NCBI RefSeq assembly: GCF_007990445.1
Contig: NZ_AP019841.1
Span: forward strand, 1,426,001 to 1,490,000
DNA from: Leptotrichia wadei
Lineage (GTDB): Bacteria > Fusobacteriota > Fusobacteriia > Fusobacteriales > Leptotrichiaceae
Reading direction: 5' to 3'
DNA: 64,000 nucleotides
Under the pieces are notes generated by a model. It saw only the letters and a program-made list of their open reading frames with translations. It made no database searches and was not told the origin of the DNA. Each line of letters starts with the position of its first letter. Positions within the stretch are counted from its first letter, which is position 1. A program made the translations under genes and the position numbers. Below, one piece after another: positions 16,903-26,525 of the stretch.

Positions 16903-17074
16903 GCCTTTTTTTTAAAATTTTTATTTTTATTTTGTATTTTATAATAAAATGCCCATAATTCCTGAAACTATTAAAAAAATTTTTAATTTTTTGCTTAAAA
17001 TATCCACAAAGAATTCTCCTGTTACTTTATATAAAAAATAATTTTTAAAAATAAGTACAAAAACTGTAAAAGTA

Positions 17075-17083
17075 TGGTATAAT
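17075..17083 (+). promoter_or_regulatory. Extended -10 promoter of the DEAD-box gene
   Basis: TG (17075-17076), one base, then TATAAT (17078-17083). There is no clear -35 box, as is common for extended -10 promoters. It lies 76 bp before the start codon. Confidence 0.45.
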
Positions 17084-17158
17084 AATATATACAAAAATTT
17101 TTTTAAATAATAAGTATAAATTAAAATATAAAAGTAAAGGAAGGTAAAATAAAAAATA

Positions 17159-18880
17159 ATGCAAAAATTTGAAGATTTTGGATTAAGTATAGAAATGCTT
17201 AATGCTTTGAGTAAAAAAGGATTTGAGGAGCCAAGTGAAATACAAAAACTGGTAATCCCTGAATTACTAAAGGAAAGAACACATTTAATAGGACAGGCGC
17301 AAACAGGAACAGGAAAGACTGCCGCATTTGGTATCCCAATTTTAGAAACAATTGAAGCGGATAAAACAGTTAGAGCCTTAATTTTAGCACCGACAAGAGA
17401 ACTTGCCAATCAAGTTGCTGATGAAATTTATTCATTAAAGGGTGAAAAGGACTTAAAGGTTCTTGCAGTTTATGGTGGAGCTTCTATTGAAAATCAAATA
17501 AAAAAATTAAAGTCTGGAGTTGACATTGTCGTTGGAACACCTGGGCGTGTTATGGACTTAATGAGAAAGAAAATCTTAAAAGTTGATCAACTAGACTATT
17601 TTGTTCTAGATGAAGCTGATGAAATGCTTAACATGGGATTTTTAGAAGATATTGAAGCAATTTTGGAAAAAACTAATGATGAGAAAAAAATGCTATTCTT
17701 TTCCGCTACAATTCCAAAAGCAATTATGGCTATTGCTAAAAAATTTATGCCAGAACATAAATTATTAAAAGTTGCCAAAAAAGAACTTACAACTAATTTG
17801 ACTGAACAAATTTATTATGAAGTTAAACAAGAAGATAAGTTTGAAGCATTGTGCAGAGTTTTAGATTATGAACAAGATTTTTATGGAATTGTATTCTGCC
17901 GTACAAAATCAGAAGTTGATGATGTTACAAATAAATTGAAAGCTAGAAACTATGATGCTGAATGTATTCACGGAGATATTACTCAAGCTCTTAGACAAAA
18001 GGCTCTTGATTTATTCAAGAAAAAAATATTGACAATATTAGTTGCGACAGATGTTGCTGCACGTGGAATTGATGTAAGCAACCTGACACATGTTATAAAC
18101 TACTCTATCCCGCAAGAAGCTGAATCTTACGTTCACAGAATTGGAAGAACAGGACGTGCTGGACAAAAAGGTGTAGCAATAACTTTCGTAACTCCAAGAG
18201 AAGCAAGCAAACTTGCTCAAATTAAACGTATTACAAAAACAGAAATCAAAAGAGAACATATTCCAAATGTTGAAGAAATTTTAGAAGCTAAAAAAGAAGC
18301 GCTGCTTGCTTATGTGGATGAAATTATAATGGAAAACGACTTTGACACATATTCAGAACTTGCCCAAAGGCTTATGGATGGAAGAGATGCCAAGCAGGTT
18401 CTAGCCTCTGTATTAAGACACGTTTATGAAGATGAATTCTTGCCTGAAAACTATAATGAAATAACAGATGTAAAAGTTAAAATTGATGATAAGACAAGAT
18501 TATTTATTGCTCTTGGAAGTAAAGACGGCTATAATGTTGGAAGATTGCTTGACTTGTTAAACAAAAAGGCAAAAACTCCAGGAAGAAAAGTAAAAGATGT
18601 AAAAATTATGGATAAATACTCTTTCATAACAGTGCCATTACAAGAAGCAGAATACATAATGAGAGCTTTGAATTCCAAAAAAGATGCAAAACCGCTTGTT
18701 GAAGAAGCTACTGGAAGTAGAAACGGCGGTGGAGAAAAATCTGGTAAAAAATCAGACAGAAGAAGAGACAGAAAGGGAAGAAAAAAATCTTCTGACAAAA
18801 AATCTGGTAAATCTGGTAAAAAATCAGATAAATCTTCTAAAGGTAAAAAAGATAAAAAAACAAGAAAAGTAAAAAAATAA
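17159..18880 (+). CDS. DEAD-box RNA helicase (CshA/DeaD-like)
   Basis: This is an ATP-dependent RNA unwinding enzyme for ribosome assembly and mRNA turnover, 573 aa. The order of motifs is complete: the Q motif region FEEPSEIQ, AQTGTGKTAA (residues 47-56), PTRELANQ, TPGRVMDL, VLDEADEML, SAT, FCRTKSEVDDV, ATDVAARGIDV and HRIGRTGRAGQKG. A DbpA-type RNA-binding domain follows (TRLFIALGSKDGYNVGRLLD to EAEYIMRALN). The last about 65 residues are a Lys/Arg/Ser-rich tail made of near repeats of KSGKKSDK, likely a non-specific RNA binder. The start follows GGAAGG. It stands alone between its own promoter and terminator. Confidence 0.93.
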   Translation: MQKFEDFGLSIEMLNALSKKGFEEPSEIQKLVIPELLKERTHLIGQAQTGTGKTAAFGIPILETIEADKTVRALILAPTRELANQVADEIYSLKGEKDLKVLAVYGGASIENQIKKLKSGVDIVVGTPGRVMDLMRKKILKVDQLDYFVLDEADEMLNMGFLEDIEAILEKTNDEKKMLFFSATIPKAIMAIAKKFMPEHKLLKVAKKELTTNLTEQIYYEVKQEDKFEALCRVLDYEQDFYGIVFCRTKSEVDDVTNKLKARNYDAECIHGDITQALRQKALDLFKKKILTILVATDVAARGIDVSNLTHVINYSIPQEAESYVHRIGRTGRAGQKGVAITFVTPREASKLAQIKRITKTEIKREHIPNVEEILEAKKEALLAYVDEIIMENDFDTYSELAQRLMDGRDAKQVLASVLRHVYEDEFLPENYNEITDVKVKIDDKTRLFIALGSKDGYNVGRLLDLLNKKAKTPGRKVKDVKIMDKYSFITVPLQEAEYIMRALNSKKDAKPLVEEATGSRNGGGEKSGKKSDRRRDRKGRKKSSDKKSGKSGKKSDKSSKGKKDKKTRKVKK

Positions 18881-18893
18881 TATAAAAAACAAA

Positions 18894-18928
18894 AAAACTC
18901 AGAAGATAAACTTATTTTCCGAGTTTTT
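18894..18928 (+). terminator. Terminator after the DEAD-box gene
   Basis: AAAACTC and GAGTTTT close an outer stem. GAAGATAA and TTATTTTC form the inner one, and a T run follows from 18924. Confidence 0.65.
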
Positions 18929-18958
18929 TATTTTTTCTAAATATTTAAATTACTTTTA

Positions 18959-19915
18959 CTAATTTCCATTATTTGGATTAGTCCTGTATTCCTTCAGCAA
19001 TTCATCATTTTCCATAATAAACGGCTTAGCCACAGGCTGTCCCCATGCAGTATCATATTTATTCATCAAATAGTCGTTAAGTTCTGTCCGATTGTTAAAT
19101 TTTAAAACCTGATAAGGCTGTTGAAATGCCAATTTTTCAACGAACAATAACTTTCCATCCTTTTCAGGAATTAAAATCCCAACATGCCCTATAAACAGGA
19201 TATTTTCTTCAGGATCATCATTAAAATGGAAAAATACAGAAATCATTGATATTTTACTATTTTTATCAAACTTAATTCCCCGCTCTTTCCAGGCATTTTT
19301 CACATTTTCAGCATGAACTCTCACATCCTTAGTCATCTTTGTCGGAATTTCTGAAAATAAATTAATAAATTTATTCTCTTCATTTTGAGAAAACAGCTTA
19401 AACGGCATATTCTTCAATGATTCTATATCCATAAAAAGCATTTCCCCAGTTTTTACAACTGGCTTTTCCATTTTTATATAATTTTTCATCAATGTGAATG
19501 CTGTTATCCGACAGTTAAATCCAGGAAAATTTTTATTCTTTTTGTCCCAAATTTTCTGTATCGCCACTTCATCATAAATTGGATTTATATTTTTAGAATT
19601 AATAAATCCTGACTTTATCAAATCTTTATTTTCAGTCGCTTCATTATAGTAATTTACACTTTTAAAAAAAAGATCTATATTATTAGAATCAACCCCTGCA
19701 TTTTCCAAGCTTTCCTTAATCTCATCCTGAGCCATCTTATCTGCTATATTTGAATAATTTATGCTTTTTAAATATTCCTTTTCTGTTTTTGAATTTTTTA
19801 TATTTTCAACAGCACTCTGTTTTTTTATATTGCTCTTTTCAACACTATTTTCATTGGAACAGCTTAATACAAATATAATTGCTGCTAAAATCAATAACAT
19901 TTTTTTACTTTTCAT
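18959..19915 (-). CDS. Lipoprotein, DUF4300 family
   Basis: This protein has 318 aa. The N-terminus MKSKKMLLILAAIIFVLSCS is a lipoprotein signal with a C at residue 19 in a L-S-C box, so it should sit on the outer face of a membrane. The mature part has the DUF4300 hallmarks: INYSNIADKMAQDEIKESLE, a Phe-Gly-Phe-Asn-Cys-Arg-Ile-Thr-like segment (FPGFNCRITAF) near residue 140, and GHVGILI near residue 245. The function of the family is not known. ATG 19915 follows AAAGGTGATTAA. A second minus-strand envelope gene lies 50 bp upstream, so they may share a transcript. Confidence 0.75.
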   Translation of the reverse strand: MKSKKMLLILAAIIFVLSCSNENSVEKSNIKKQSAVENIKNSKTEKEYLKSINYSNIADKMAQDEIKESLENAGVDSNNIDLFFKSVNYYNEATENKDLIKSGFINSKNINPIYDEVAIQKIWDKKNKNFPGFNCRITAFTLMKNYIKMEKPVVKTGEMLFMDIESLKNMPFKLFSQNEENKFINLFSEIPTKMTKDVRVHAENVKNAWKERGIKFDKNSKISMISVFFHFNDDPEENILFIGHVGILIPEKDGKLLFVEKLAFQQPYQVLKFNNRTELNDYLMNKYDTAWGQPVAKPFIMENDELLKEYRTNPNNGN

Positions 19916-19965
19916 TTAATCACCTTTTAATAAATATTTTTTATTTTACAATTTAATATTTGAAA

Positions 19966-20520
19966 TTAAGATTTATTATTTACATTAAAACTTTTGCTAT
20001 TATTTGTAAAATAATTTTTTTTATTTTGTGAAACTGAGATTTTCAAATCTTCCATATCATTTTGAGCTGTCTTATTATCAGAATCTTTATCTTCAGCTAA
20101 TTCCAAATACAAATATTTTCCATCTTTCGCTTCCACATTTTCATCATCTATCTTATCACTTGTATATATTTTAGAAACTTCTCTATTCACTTTTGTTTCA
20201 GTTGTATTAACGATTGGTTCATCATTTTTATCTTCTGTATTTTTTTTAGAAATATTTTTTTGGGTAACTGTAACTACATTTTTTGACAATTTTTCATTTT
20301 TGATGGACTTATCAAATTCAATAACTACAGCTTTTACTTTTTTACCTGAACCTTTGTTCTCAGTTACTGTCGTTACATTTTTTACATTATTTACACTCAG
20401 ATTTCCCTTGTCTGCAATTTTTATATCAATATGATTATCCTTACTTTCTGTCAGTATCACAAGCCCAACTAGCATAATCAAAGCTCCAAGCACTGCATTT
20501 CCTAAACTTTTCATTTTCAT
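19966..20520 (-). CDS. Membrane-anchored hypothetical protein
   Basis: This 184-aa protein starts at ATG 20520 behind AGGAGGAAATGTT. One N-terminal membrane segment (LGNAVLGALIMLVGLVILTE) is followed by a polar domain very rich in Lys, Asp, Asn, Thr and Val. Short similar phrases recur (VKNVTTVTENKGSG, then NVVTVTQKNISKKN), which suggests a decayed internal repeat. I do not recognise a family. It lies upstream of the DUF4300 lipoprotein on the same strand. Confidence 0.5.
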   Translation of the reverse strand: MKMKSLGNAVLGALIMLVGLVILTESKDNHIDIKIADKGNLSVNNVKNVTTVTENKGSGKKVKAVVIEFDKSIKNEKLSKNVVTVTQKNISKKNTEDKNDEPIVNTTETKVNREVSKIYTSDKIDDENVEAKDGKYLYLELAEDKDSDNKTAQNDMEDLKISVSQNKKNYFTNNSKSFNVNNKS

Positions 20521-20676
20521 AACATTTCCTCCTATTCTTGAAATATTTTATATTTAATTACCTTATTAATTTATTTTTCTATTATACATCACATTTTTGT
20601 CAAAATTTTGTTTTTTTCCTAAAAAAACCTTTTAATTTCCCAGTATTTTACAGAGAATCAAAAATTTTATTATAAA

Positions 20677-20720
20677 ATAAAAGGAATTACCTTAAACCAG
20701 TTAAAATAAATTCCTTTTAT
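20677..20720 (-). terminator. Terminator after the Gln/Asn-rich membrane protein gene
   Basis: A perfect 12-bp stem, ATAAAAGGAATT (20677-20688) with AATTCCTTTTAT (20709-20720). The rest of the 294-bp gap 20521-20814 holds only AT-rich sequence and the upstream region of the 184-aa gene. Confidence 0.55.
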
Positions 20721-20814
20721 CATTTCAGTTATTAAGACTTTAATATTTAAACTATAACCATCAAAATTTATTATATGAAATAATTTTACAAATTATAAAC
20801 TAAACAAGTCTATT

Positions 20815-21672
20815 TTACTTTTTTTGAAACTCATCGACTTTTTTCATAAGACTGTCCCATAATTTATTTCCTTCTTGAACTGCCTGTTGTCCCAATTCGC
20901 TATTTTTAACATCATTTATGCTCTTTTCAATACCCTTCAACGCACTAAGCATTTTTTCAACATCAATTTGTTTTGAAGAATACAATTCTTTACCCTTTTG
21001 AAGCAATTTTGGACATTCCTTGTCAAATGCCGCATCTCCAGTTGGATTACATTTTGTATTTTTAAATAAGTTACTAGATTTTTTTACATTGTCCAAAGCC
21101 TTTTCGCCATTTCTAATTCCTTCGCCTGTATCCTTTTTTTCAAAACTTTTCTTTAACATATCCATCAAACTTGATGTATTTCTTTCACTATCTGCAAACA
21201 TTTTATCAATTCTAGCTTGTTCCCTTTTTACATTTTCCTGAACTTGTGCATCATTCGGGTTTGAAATTATGTTATTTTGAATAACTGGTGTTCCTTGATT
21301 TTGTCGATTCTGATCCTGCTGGTTTTGATCCTGATTTTGGTTTTGGTTTTGATTCTGATCAGTTGTTATATTTGCCATTGTCCCTTCAGATTGCTGTTGA
21401 GCGCTCATATTATCTGAATTTTCATTATTATATAAATAAATATTATAAAATCCTCCTCCTAAAAGAGCTATAAGTGATAAATAAAACAAGCCTTCAATAA
21501 CTTTATCATTCGTCGTTTTGGCATCTCTTACTTTTCCAATAGCCTCATTTTTCCCAAGTCCTTGTTCTTCCATATATTCTTTCATCAATTTCCTATTTTC
21601 AATTCCCTTTTTCACATAAGGAATTCCTGTCGCAATAACGACAACTAATGCAAATATTACAAATAACATCAT
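20815..21672 (-). CDS. Membrane protein with Gln/Asn/Asp repeat, unknown
   Basis: This encodes 285 aa, starting at ATG 21672 behind AAGGAGCAGTT. There is a membrane segment at residues 2-19 and a second near 63-80. A low-complexity linker of alternating Q, N and D (about residues 104-127) follows, then a helical soluble domain with two Cys (NTKCNPTGDAAFDKECPKLL) that could form a disulfide. The soluble part would lie outside the membrane if both segments span it. I see no named family. The repeat is encoded by tandem CAN-AAN codons and could vary in length by slippage. Confidence 0.6.
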   Translation of the reverse strand: MMLFVIFALVVVIATGIPYVKKGIENRKLMKEYMEEQGLGKNEAIGKVRDAKTTNDKVIEGLFYLSLIALLGGGFYNIYLYNNENSDNMSAQQQSEGTMANITTDQNQNQNQNQDQNQQDQNRQNQGTPVIQNNIISNPNDAQVQENVKREQARIDKMFADSERNTSSLMDMLKKSFEKKDTGEGIRNGEKALDNVKKSSNLFKNTKCNPTGDAAFDKECPKLLQKGKELYSSKQIDVEKMLSALKGIEKSINDVKNSELGQQAVQEGNKLWDSLMKKVDEFQKK

Positions 21673-21826
21673 AACTGCTCCTTCTTTTACTTTTTTTTAA
21701 ATTTTTTATACTAAACTCCATTTAACTATATTTTTATTTATTTACCAAAAAAATCATTCTTTTGTTAAAAACATTTATGACAATTCTACTTTATTTAAAT
21801 GAAGAATATTATAAAATTTAAGATTT

Positions 21827-22249
21827 TTAATCAAAAAAGATACAAATCCATATACAGCAAGGGTTCTTGCTTGTATAACTGACTCTATGCCTTTCTTCCT
21901 TTTTTATTAACACTGTATCTCCTTTTCCTAATTGTAGTTTCATATCATTAGTATTTTTTATGTTTTTTATTATATTTTCATTTGCATTAAAATTTTTATC
22001 TTCACAGCTTCTATTTCTATAATATTCAATTTCAGCATTCCCCTGAATCAAAATTACAAATTCATTTTTATCAGATTCCTGCCAACCTGTCACTTGTCCA
22101 GTCGAAATAATTTTCTCAATTTTCACATTCTCATTTTCAGTCAAAATTTTTACAACTTCTTTTCTCTCAGATAAATCCTTTAAATCAAAAATATTTATCT
22201 TTTCCATTTTATTTCCATTTTCAATTTCATTTATTTCACTTGTCCCCAT
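21827..22249 (-). CDS. Cupin-domain protein
   Basis: This encodes 140 aa, starting at ATG 22249 eight bases behind GGGGGAG; an internal ATG at 22207 has a poorer site. The core is a single cupin beta-barrel: TGWQESDKNEFVILIQGNAE (first cupin motif region, with Glu in place of the usual His pair) and LGKGDTVLIKKEERHRV (second motif with its His). Similar small cupins bind a metal or a small ligand, but the incomplete first motif makes metal catalysis uncertain. The C-terminus CCIWICIFFD is unusually Cys/Ile-rich. It stands between two envelope protein genes. Confidence 0.7.
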   Translation of the reverse strand: MGTSEINEIENGNKMEKINIFDLKDLSERKEVVKILTENENVKIEKIISTGQVTGWQESDKNEFVILIQGNAEIEYYRNRSCEDKNFNANENIIKNIKNTNDMKLQLGKGDTVLIKKEERHRVSYTSKNPCCIWICIFFD

Positions 22250-22336
22250 TTATTTCTCCCCCTTTTACATAAAACCTTATTTTAAAAATTTACGATAAAA
22301 AATTTGACTTTCTCATATAATTTAAATAAATTTAAC

Positions 22337-23014
22337 CTATTTATTTTTCTTTTCACCTTCTGAAATATCAATAAATTTATATTCCTTGTTACCCTTTGCA
22401 GCTACAGTCTTTTTCTTCTTTTCCAGTTCCAAAACACGTTTTGCTATCTTATCTTGCTTTTCAATCAAGTCATCCAGTTTATAATGTAAATCTTCAATTA
22501 TAATTTCATTTTTTAAATTAACTTTATAATCATTTTCAGATTTTCTTCTATCCATTTTCTTTTTTTTATTTTGATTAAAAACAATAAGTGAACAAAAAAT
22601 CAATACTACAAACGACAAAATCACATTCATTATAACAAATGAATATGGATTAAACTTATCTGCTAAAAGAAAAACAACATCTATTAAAGTCCACGCCAAC
22701 AAAAATATCCCCATAAAAGCAATGAATTTCCCGCTTCCCACAAAATTTAAAACTTTATATGAAAACTGTTTCTTCTCACTTTCTTCTTCCTTTATAACTT
22801 TTGAAACTTTTTGTTCCAGCAGCATGTGTATGATTTCTTCCCTTTTCATCTCATCATCCACATTTTTTAACATATTTTTTAATACTTCTTCTTTTTTAAC
22901 TTTAGATTCATTTTCTAAATTATCTTTATTTAATTCCACATCCTTTTTTACCCTACTGGAAGCTACATTTCTATTTATCACTCTTCCATTTTGTTCTTCA
23001 ATCCTGCTTTTCAA
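22337..23014 (-). CDS. DUF1003 family membrane protein
   Basis: This encodes 225 aa from a TTG at 23014, chosen because AGGAGGGAAG lies eight bases before it. A charged N-terminal region of about 90 residues is followed by a GSGKFIAFMGIFLLAWTLID membrane segment. Next come FNPYSFVIMNVILSFVVLIF, the basic N-Q-N-K-K-K-K-M-D-R-R loop, and DYKVNLKNEIIIEDLHYKL. These are the ordered hallmarks of DUF1003: two membrane helices, DPyPF-like, QNR-like and DYxVNLKAE-like. A C-terminal coiled coil ends the protein. Function of the family is unknown. Confidence 0.75.
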   Translation of the reverse strand: MKSRIEEQNGRVINRNVASSRVKKDVELNKDNLENESKVKKEEVLKNMLKNVDDEMKREEIIHMLLEQKVSKVIKEEESEKKQFSYKVLNFVGSGKFIAFMGIFLLAWTLIDVVFLLADKFNPYSFVIMNVILSFVVLIFCSLIVFNQNKKKKMDRRKSENDYKVNLKNEIIIEDLHYKLDDLIEKQDKIAKRVLELEKKKKTVAAKGNKEYKFIDISEGEKKNK

Positions 23015-23271
23015 TTCTGACTTCCCTCCTCATCGAATTTTAAATCATCCAATAAATTAAATGATATTAATATTTAAATACATTATTCCATTTAAATTCA
23101 ATCTTAAACTAGTTTTATTATTATAATACCATTTTCAAGAGAAAAATACAAGCATTACATAAAAATAAAATTTTCCAATTTTGAAATCTCGAAAATATTA
23201 AATAATTTTTTTAATAATCAATAAAGTTAAAAACAAAAAGATTAAAAATTTATTTTTGAATTTATCAATAA

Positions 23272-24657
23272 TCATAATCTTTCTAATTCTTTAGCTATAT
23301 TTTTAAGATCATTATAAAGTGAAGAATTTTCATAGGCTTTTTTTCTCATTTCACTTTCTCCCCAAAGTTTTTCAATTTTATCTTTGTTTAAATAATCAGA
23401 CGGCACATCTCCTAAATATTGCAAAGAATTTATTTCATGCTGCTTATTTGAACTGCTTGAATAACTTTTATTTACGAGTCCAAAAAGTTCTATTTCATAA
23501 CTTAAATTTAGTTTTTCAACCGACTTAGTTATACTTTCTTGAAATTTAAATTCTTTTCTCACTATTTGCGCATCATTATTTATAATGTTTTTTACTTCAG
23601 ATAAATTTCTTATTTGGCTAGGATATGTGAAAACTTGGTAATTATCTGTAACTCTACAATTTATTTTGACTTCAGCTTCGCTAGAATTTGTAAGAACTCC
23701 AATTCCTGATAAATAATCATTTAAATAACTATAAACTTTAGTATCATTACAGCCAAAAATATGATATTTTACATAGGCTTCCCCAAAATATTCTTTAATT
23801 TTGCTTTCTGTATCTCTAAAATTAGGTACAATTTTTTGCGCTTTCCTAAAAGTATATATTGCTTCCCTATAATCCTTTTTAGTTCGAGCGTAAGAAATTT
23901 TAACTAAAGCACTTTGATAAAGTTCATTTGCTTCTTGATAATCAGCCTTTTCCTTTAATTCTATAGCTTTTGTATATACGTTTTTGTAATTTCTTTCATA
24001 TTTTCCATAAACTTTTTGTGCTGCTTCATTTAATTTTTGCGCATCACGATATTCTCCAACTTTTTCTTTTATATTAGCATATTCTATAAATTTATCAGCT
24101 TTAACTTGAGATATTTTTTTTAATACAGATTCATATTTTAATATTTTGCTTTTAGATACATTTTTTATTTCATTTAAATTTTTAGTATAATTAATAATAT
24201 TACCATAGTATTTATCAAGTGTTGAAATAATATCTCCAAAATCTTTACTTTCCAAGTTTCTTGATTCTATACGTTTATCTATAATTTTATAAATTTCACT
24301 TAAAAGCTCATCGCCATCATATTTTGACAAAAAATCAGTAAAATTTGAAGATTGAGAATAAGTATCAAACAATACATAAATTCCATAAAGTCCTTCATAA
24401 CCATCTTGTTTTTCCCTCAAATCACTACTTCCAGCTTCTGTCTTATAACGATTTACAATATTAGAAAATTTTTCCATAATTTCATTTTTAACATTCGGTT
24501 TAATTTTTTCAACTTTGTTTGGATGTTTCTCAAAATAACTTAAAGTAAGAGATACACTTTTTATATATTCTCCATTATTATATGCCCTTTGTGCATCTTC
24601 TAATTCACATGCCACAACGGAAAATAACAACAATAAAATTAAAAATATTTTTTTCAT
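23272..24657 (-). CDS. Large lipoprotein with TPR-like helices
   Basis: This encodes about 461 aa. ATG 24657 opens MKKIFLILLLLFSVVACELE, a clear lipoprotein signal with Cys at 17; a GTG three codons upstream is possible but less fitting. The mature protein starts with helix pairs like tetratricopeptide repeats (AQRAYNNGEYIKSVSLTLSY; later AIELKEKADYQEANELYQSA and REAIYTFRKAQKIVPNFRDT). It ends in a beta-containing region with two Cys (FGCND and KINCRV). It is probably an outer-membrane-facing assembly or scaffold lipoprotein. No exact family is recognised. It diverges from thrC. Confidence 0.6.
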   Translation of the reverse strand: MKKIFLILLLLFSVVACELEDAQRAYNNGEYIKSVSLTLSYFEKHPNKVEKIKPNVKNEIMEKFSNIVNRYKTEAGSSDLREKQDGYEGLYGIYVLFDTYSQSSNFTDFLSKYDGDELLSEIYKIIDKRIESRNLESKDFGDIISTLDKYYGNIINYTKNLNEIKNVSKSKILKYESVLKKISQVKADKFIEYANIKEKVGEYRDAQKLNEAAQKVYGKYERNYKNVYTKAIELKEKADYQEANELYQSALVKISYARTKKDYREAIYTFRKAQKIVPNFRDTESKIKEYFGEAYVKYHIFGCNDTKVYSYLNDYLSGIGVLTNSSEAEVKINCRVTDNYQVFTYPSQIRNLSEVKNIINNDAQIVRKEFKFQESITKSVEKLNLSYEIELFGLVNKSYSSSSNKQHEINSLQYLGDVPSDYLNKDKIEKLWGESEMRKKAYENSSLYNDLKNIAKELERL

Positions 24658-24771
24658 AAAAAACACACCCTTCCATCTTAATTTAATAAATACTTATTCT
24701 ATCTTTCATTTAAATTATACAATAAATTTATTAAAAGAAAATGAGAATATTATGTTTTTTCTTCACTAATC

Positions 24772-24800
24772 TTGCATATTATAAAAAATAATAGTATAAT
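24772..24800 (+). promoter_or_regulatory. Promoter of thrC
   Basis: TTGCAT (24772-24777), 17 bp, TATAAT (24795-24800), 50 bp before the thrC start. Confidence 0.65.
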
Positions 24801-24849
24801 TACTCTATATAAAAAATGATAAAAAAAGAAAAATAGAAAGAGGTATATT

Positions 24850-26352
24850 ATGAACTATAAAAGTACAAGAGAAATTAATCCCAATAATGTAAAAAGTTCC
24901 ACTTTTGGGGCACTTCATGGACTTTGCGAAGATGGAGGATTGTATATTCCAGAAAAATTGCCAAATGTGAAATTGACTTACGAAGAATTGAAAGACTTGT
25001 CTTATCAAGAAATTTCAGAAAAAATTATAAAATTATTTTTTACAGAATTTTCAGATGAAGAAATAAAAACTGCTATAAATAATGCTTATAACAGCACAAC
25101 TTTTAACGACAAAAACATTGTTCCAGTTCACAAATTAAATGATAAAGTGAGCTTTGGAGAATTATTTCACGGAAGAACATTGGCGTTTAAAGATTTGGCT
25201 TTATCACTTTTCCCATATTTACTTCTTTTGAGTAAGGAAAAACAAAAAGAAGACAAAAAAATCTTAATTTTGGCAGCGACTTCTGGAGATACTGGAAAAG
25301 CAGCACTTGAAGGATTTAAAGATGTTGATGGAATTAACATTGTCGTTTTTTATCCAAAAAATGGAGTTAGTCCAATGCAGGAAGAGCAAATGAGAAAACA
25401 GCTTGGAAACAATGTGGAAATCGTTGCAATTAACGGAAATTTTGACGATGCTCAAAGCGCTATAAAAGTGATTTTTTCAAGCGATGAATTTAAAAAATAT
25501 GCAAATGAACACGATGTTATGTTTTCAAGTGCAAATTCAATAAATATTGGAAGACTATTCCCGCAAGTTATATATTATGTGACAACTTATGTAAATTTAG
25601 TAAATGCTGGAACAATTAAAGCTGGGGAAGAATTTAATGTAGTAGTTCCAACTGGAAATTTTGGAAATATTTTAGCAGGGTTTATTGCAAAAAAACTTGG
25701 AATACCAATCAAAAAATTTATTTCAGCTTCAAACAAAAACAAAGTTTTAGCTGACTTTTTCCAAACAGGAACATATAACAAAAACAGAGACTTTTATGCA
25801 ACAAATTCGCCATCAATGGACATTCTTCTTTCATCAAACTTTGAAAGATACTTATATTATGCGTTAAATGAAGACAGCAAGAGAGTAAGTGAATTAATTA
25901 AAAACTTGCTTTCAGGTGGAGAATTATCGGTAAGCGACAAAGAACTAAAAAATATTCAAAATGAATTTTACGGAGAATTTGCAAATGATGATGAAACTGT
26001 AAGTGCAATTAAGGAAATTTATGAAAATTATCACTATTTAATGGATCCACATACGGCAGTTGCTTATTCTGTTTATGAAAAATTAGACGAAAAACATTTA
26101 GATAAAAATATTCACACAGTAGTAATGTCAACAGCCCATCCATTTAAATTCCCGACTCCAATTGCAAAAGCACTAGGATTGGATGATACAAAAGAGCCAT
26201 ATACAATTTTGGATGAAGTTTCAGAAATTACTGGAGTAAAATTCCCTGAAAAATTAACTGAAGTTAGAAATTCTGAAATTAGATTTTCAGATGTGATTGA
26301 TAAGGCTGATATTCAGGATTTTGTAAAAAAATATATAAAAGATTTAAAATAA
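24850..26352 (+). CDS. thrC: Threonine synthase
   Basis: This pyridoxal-phosphate enzyme converts O-phosphohomoserine to threonine, the last step of that pathway. It is 500 aa, the length of the longer fungal/proteobacterial-type branch. The N-terminus YKSTREINPNNVKSSTFGAL is typical. K114 in GRTLAFKDLALSLFP binds the cofactor. ILAATSGDTGKAALEGF holds the phosphate and substrate, and VPTGNFGNILAG binds the cofactor phosphate. ATG 24850 follows AGAGGT. It is a single-gene unit with its own promoter and terminator; no other thr genes are nearby. Confidence 0.95.
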   Translation: MNYKSTREINPNNVKSSTFGALHGLCEDGGLYIPEKLPNVKLTYEELKDLSYQEISEKIIKLFFTEFSDEEIKTAINNAYNSTTFNDKNIVPVHKLNDKVSFGELFHGRTLAFKDLALSLFPYLLLLSKEKQKEDKKILILAATSGDTGKAALEGFKDVDGINIVVFYPKNGVSPMQEEQMRKQLGNNVEIVAINGNFDDAQSAIKVIFSSDEFKKYANEHDVMFSSANSINIGRLFPQVIYYVTTYVNLVNAGTIKAGEEFNVVVPTGNFGNILAGFIAKKLGIPIKKFISASNKNKVLADFFQTGTYNKNRDFYATNSPSMDILLSSNFERYLYYALNEDSKRVSELIKNLLSGGELSVSDKELKNIQNEFYGEFANDDETVSAIKEIYENYHYLMDPHTAVAYSVYEKLDEKHLDKNIHTVVMSTAHPFKFPTPIAKALGLDDTKEPYTILDEVSEITGVKFPEKLTEVRNSEIRFSDVIDKADIQDFVKKYIKDLK

Positions 26353-26425
26353 AATATTAATTAATTATTCAATAAATCCAATGTTTAGATTGAAAATTAT
26401 TGAAAAAATAATATTAAATATAAAA

Positions 26426-26457
26426 AGAGTCGTAATTTAAACGGCTCTATTTTTTTT
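26426..26457 (+). terminator. Terminator of thrC
   Basis: AGAGTCGT (26426-26433) and ACGGCTCT (26441-26448), one G-T wobble, followed by a run of T from 26450. Confidence 0.75.
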
Positions 26458-26525
26458 GAAATATTATATAACAAGGGGCTTAAACCCCTTGCTAAAACCT
26501 AATATTTAAATAAGTATTATTAAAT

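Noticed and set aside
16939-17409. Hydrophobic 156-aa minus-strand frame
   Set aside because: It lies mostly antisense to the conserved start of the DEAD-box helicase gene and has no ribosome binding site; it is a shadow frame.
21290-21365. Repeat considered as CRISPR-like or minisatellite
   Set aside because: It is an in-frame Q/N/D codon repeat inside a gene, without spacers. No CRISPR array is seen anywhere in the window.
26472-26491. CAAGGGG/CCCCTTG hairpin between thrC and the V-ATPase operon
   Set aside because: A strong stem, but neither strand has a T run after it, so I do not call it a terminator; its role is unclear.
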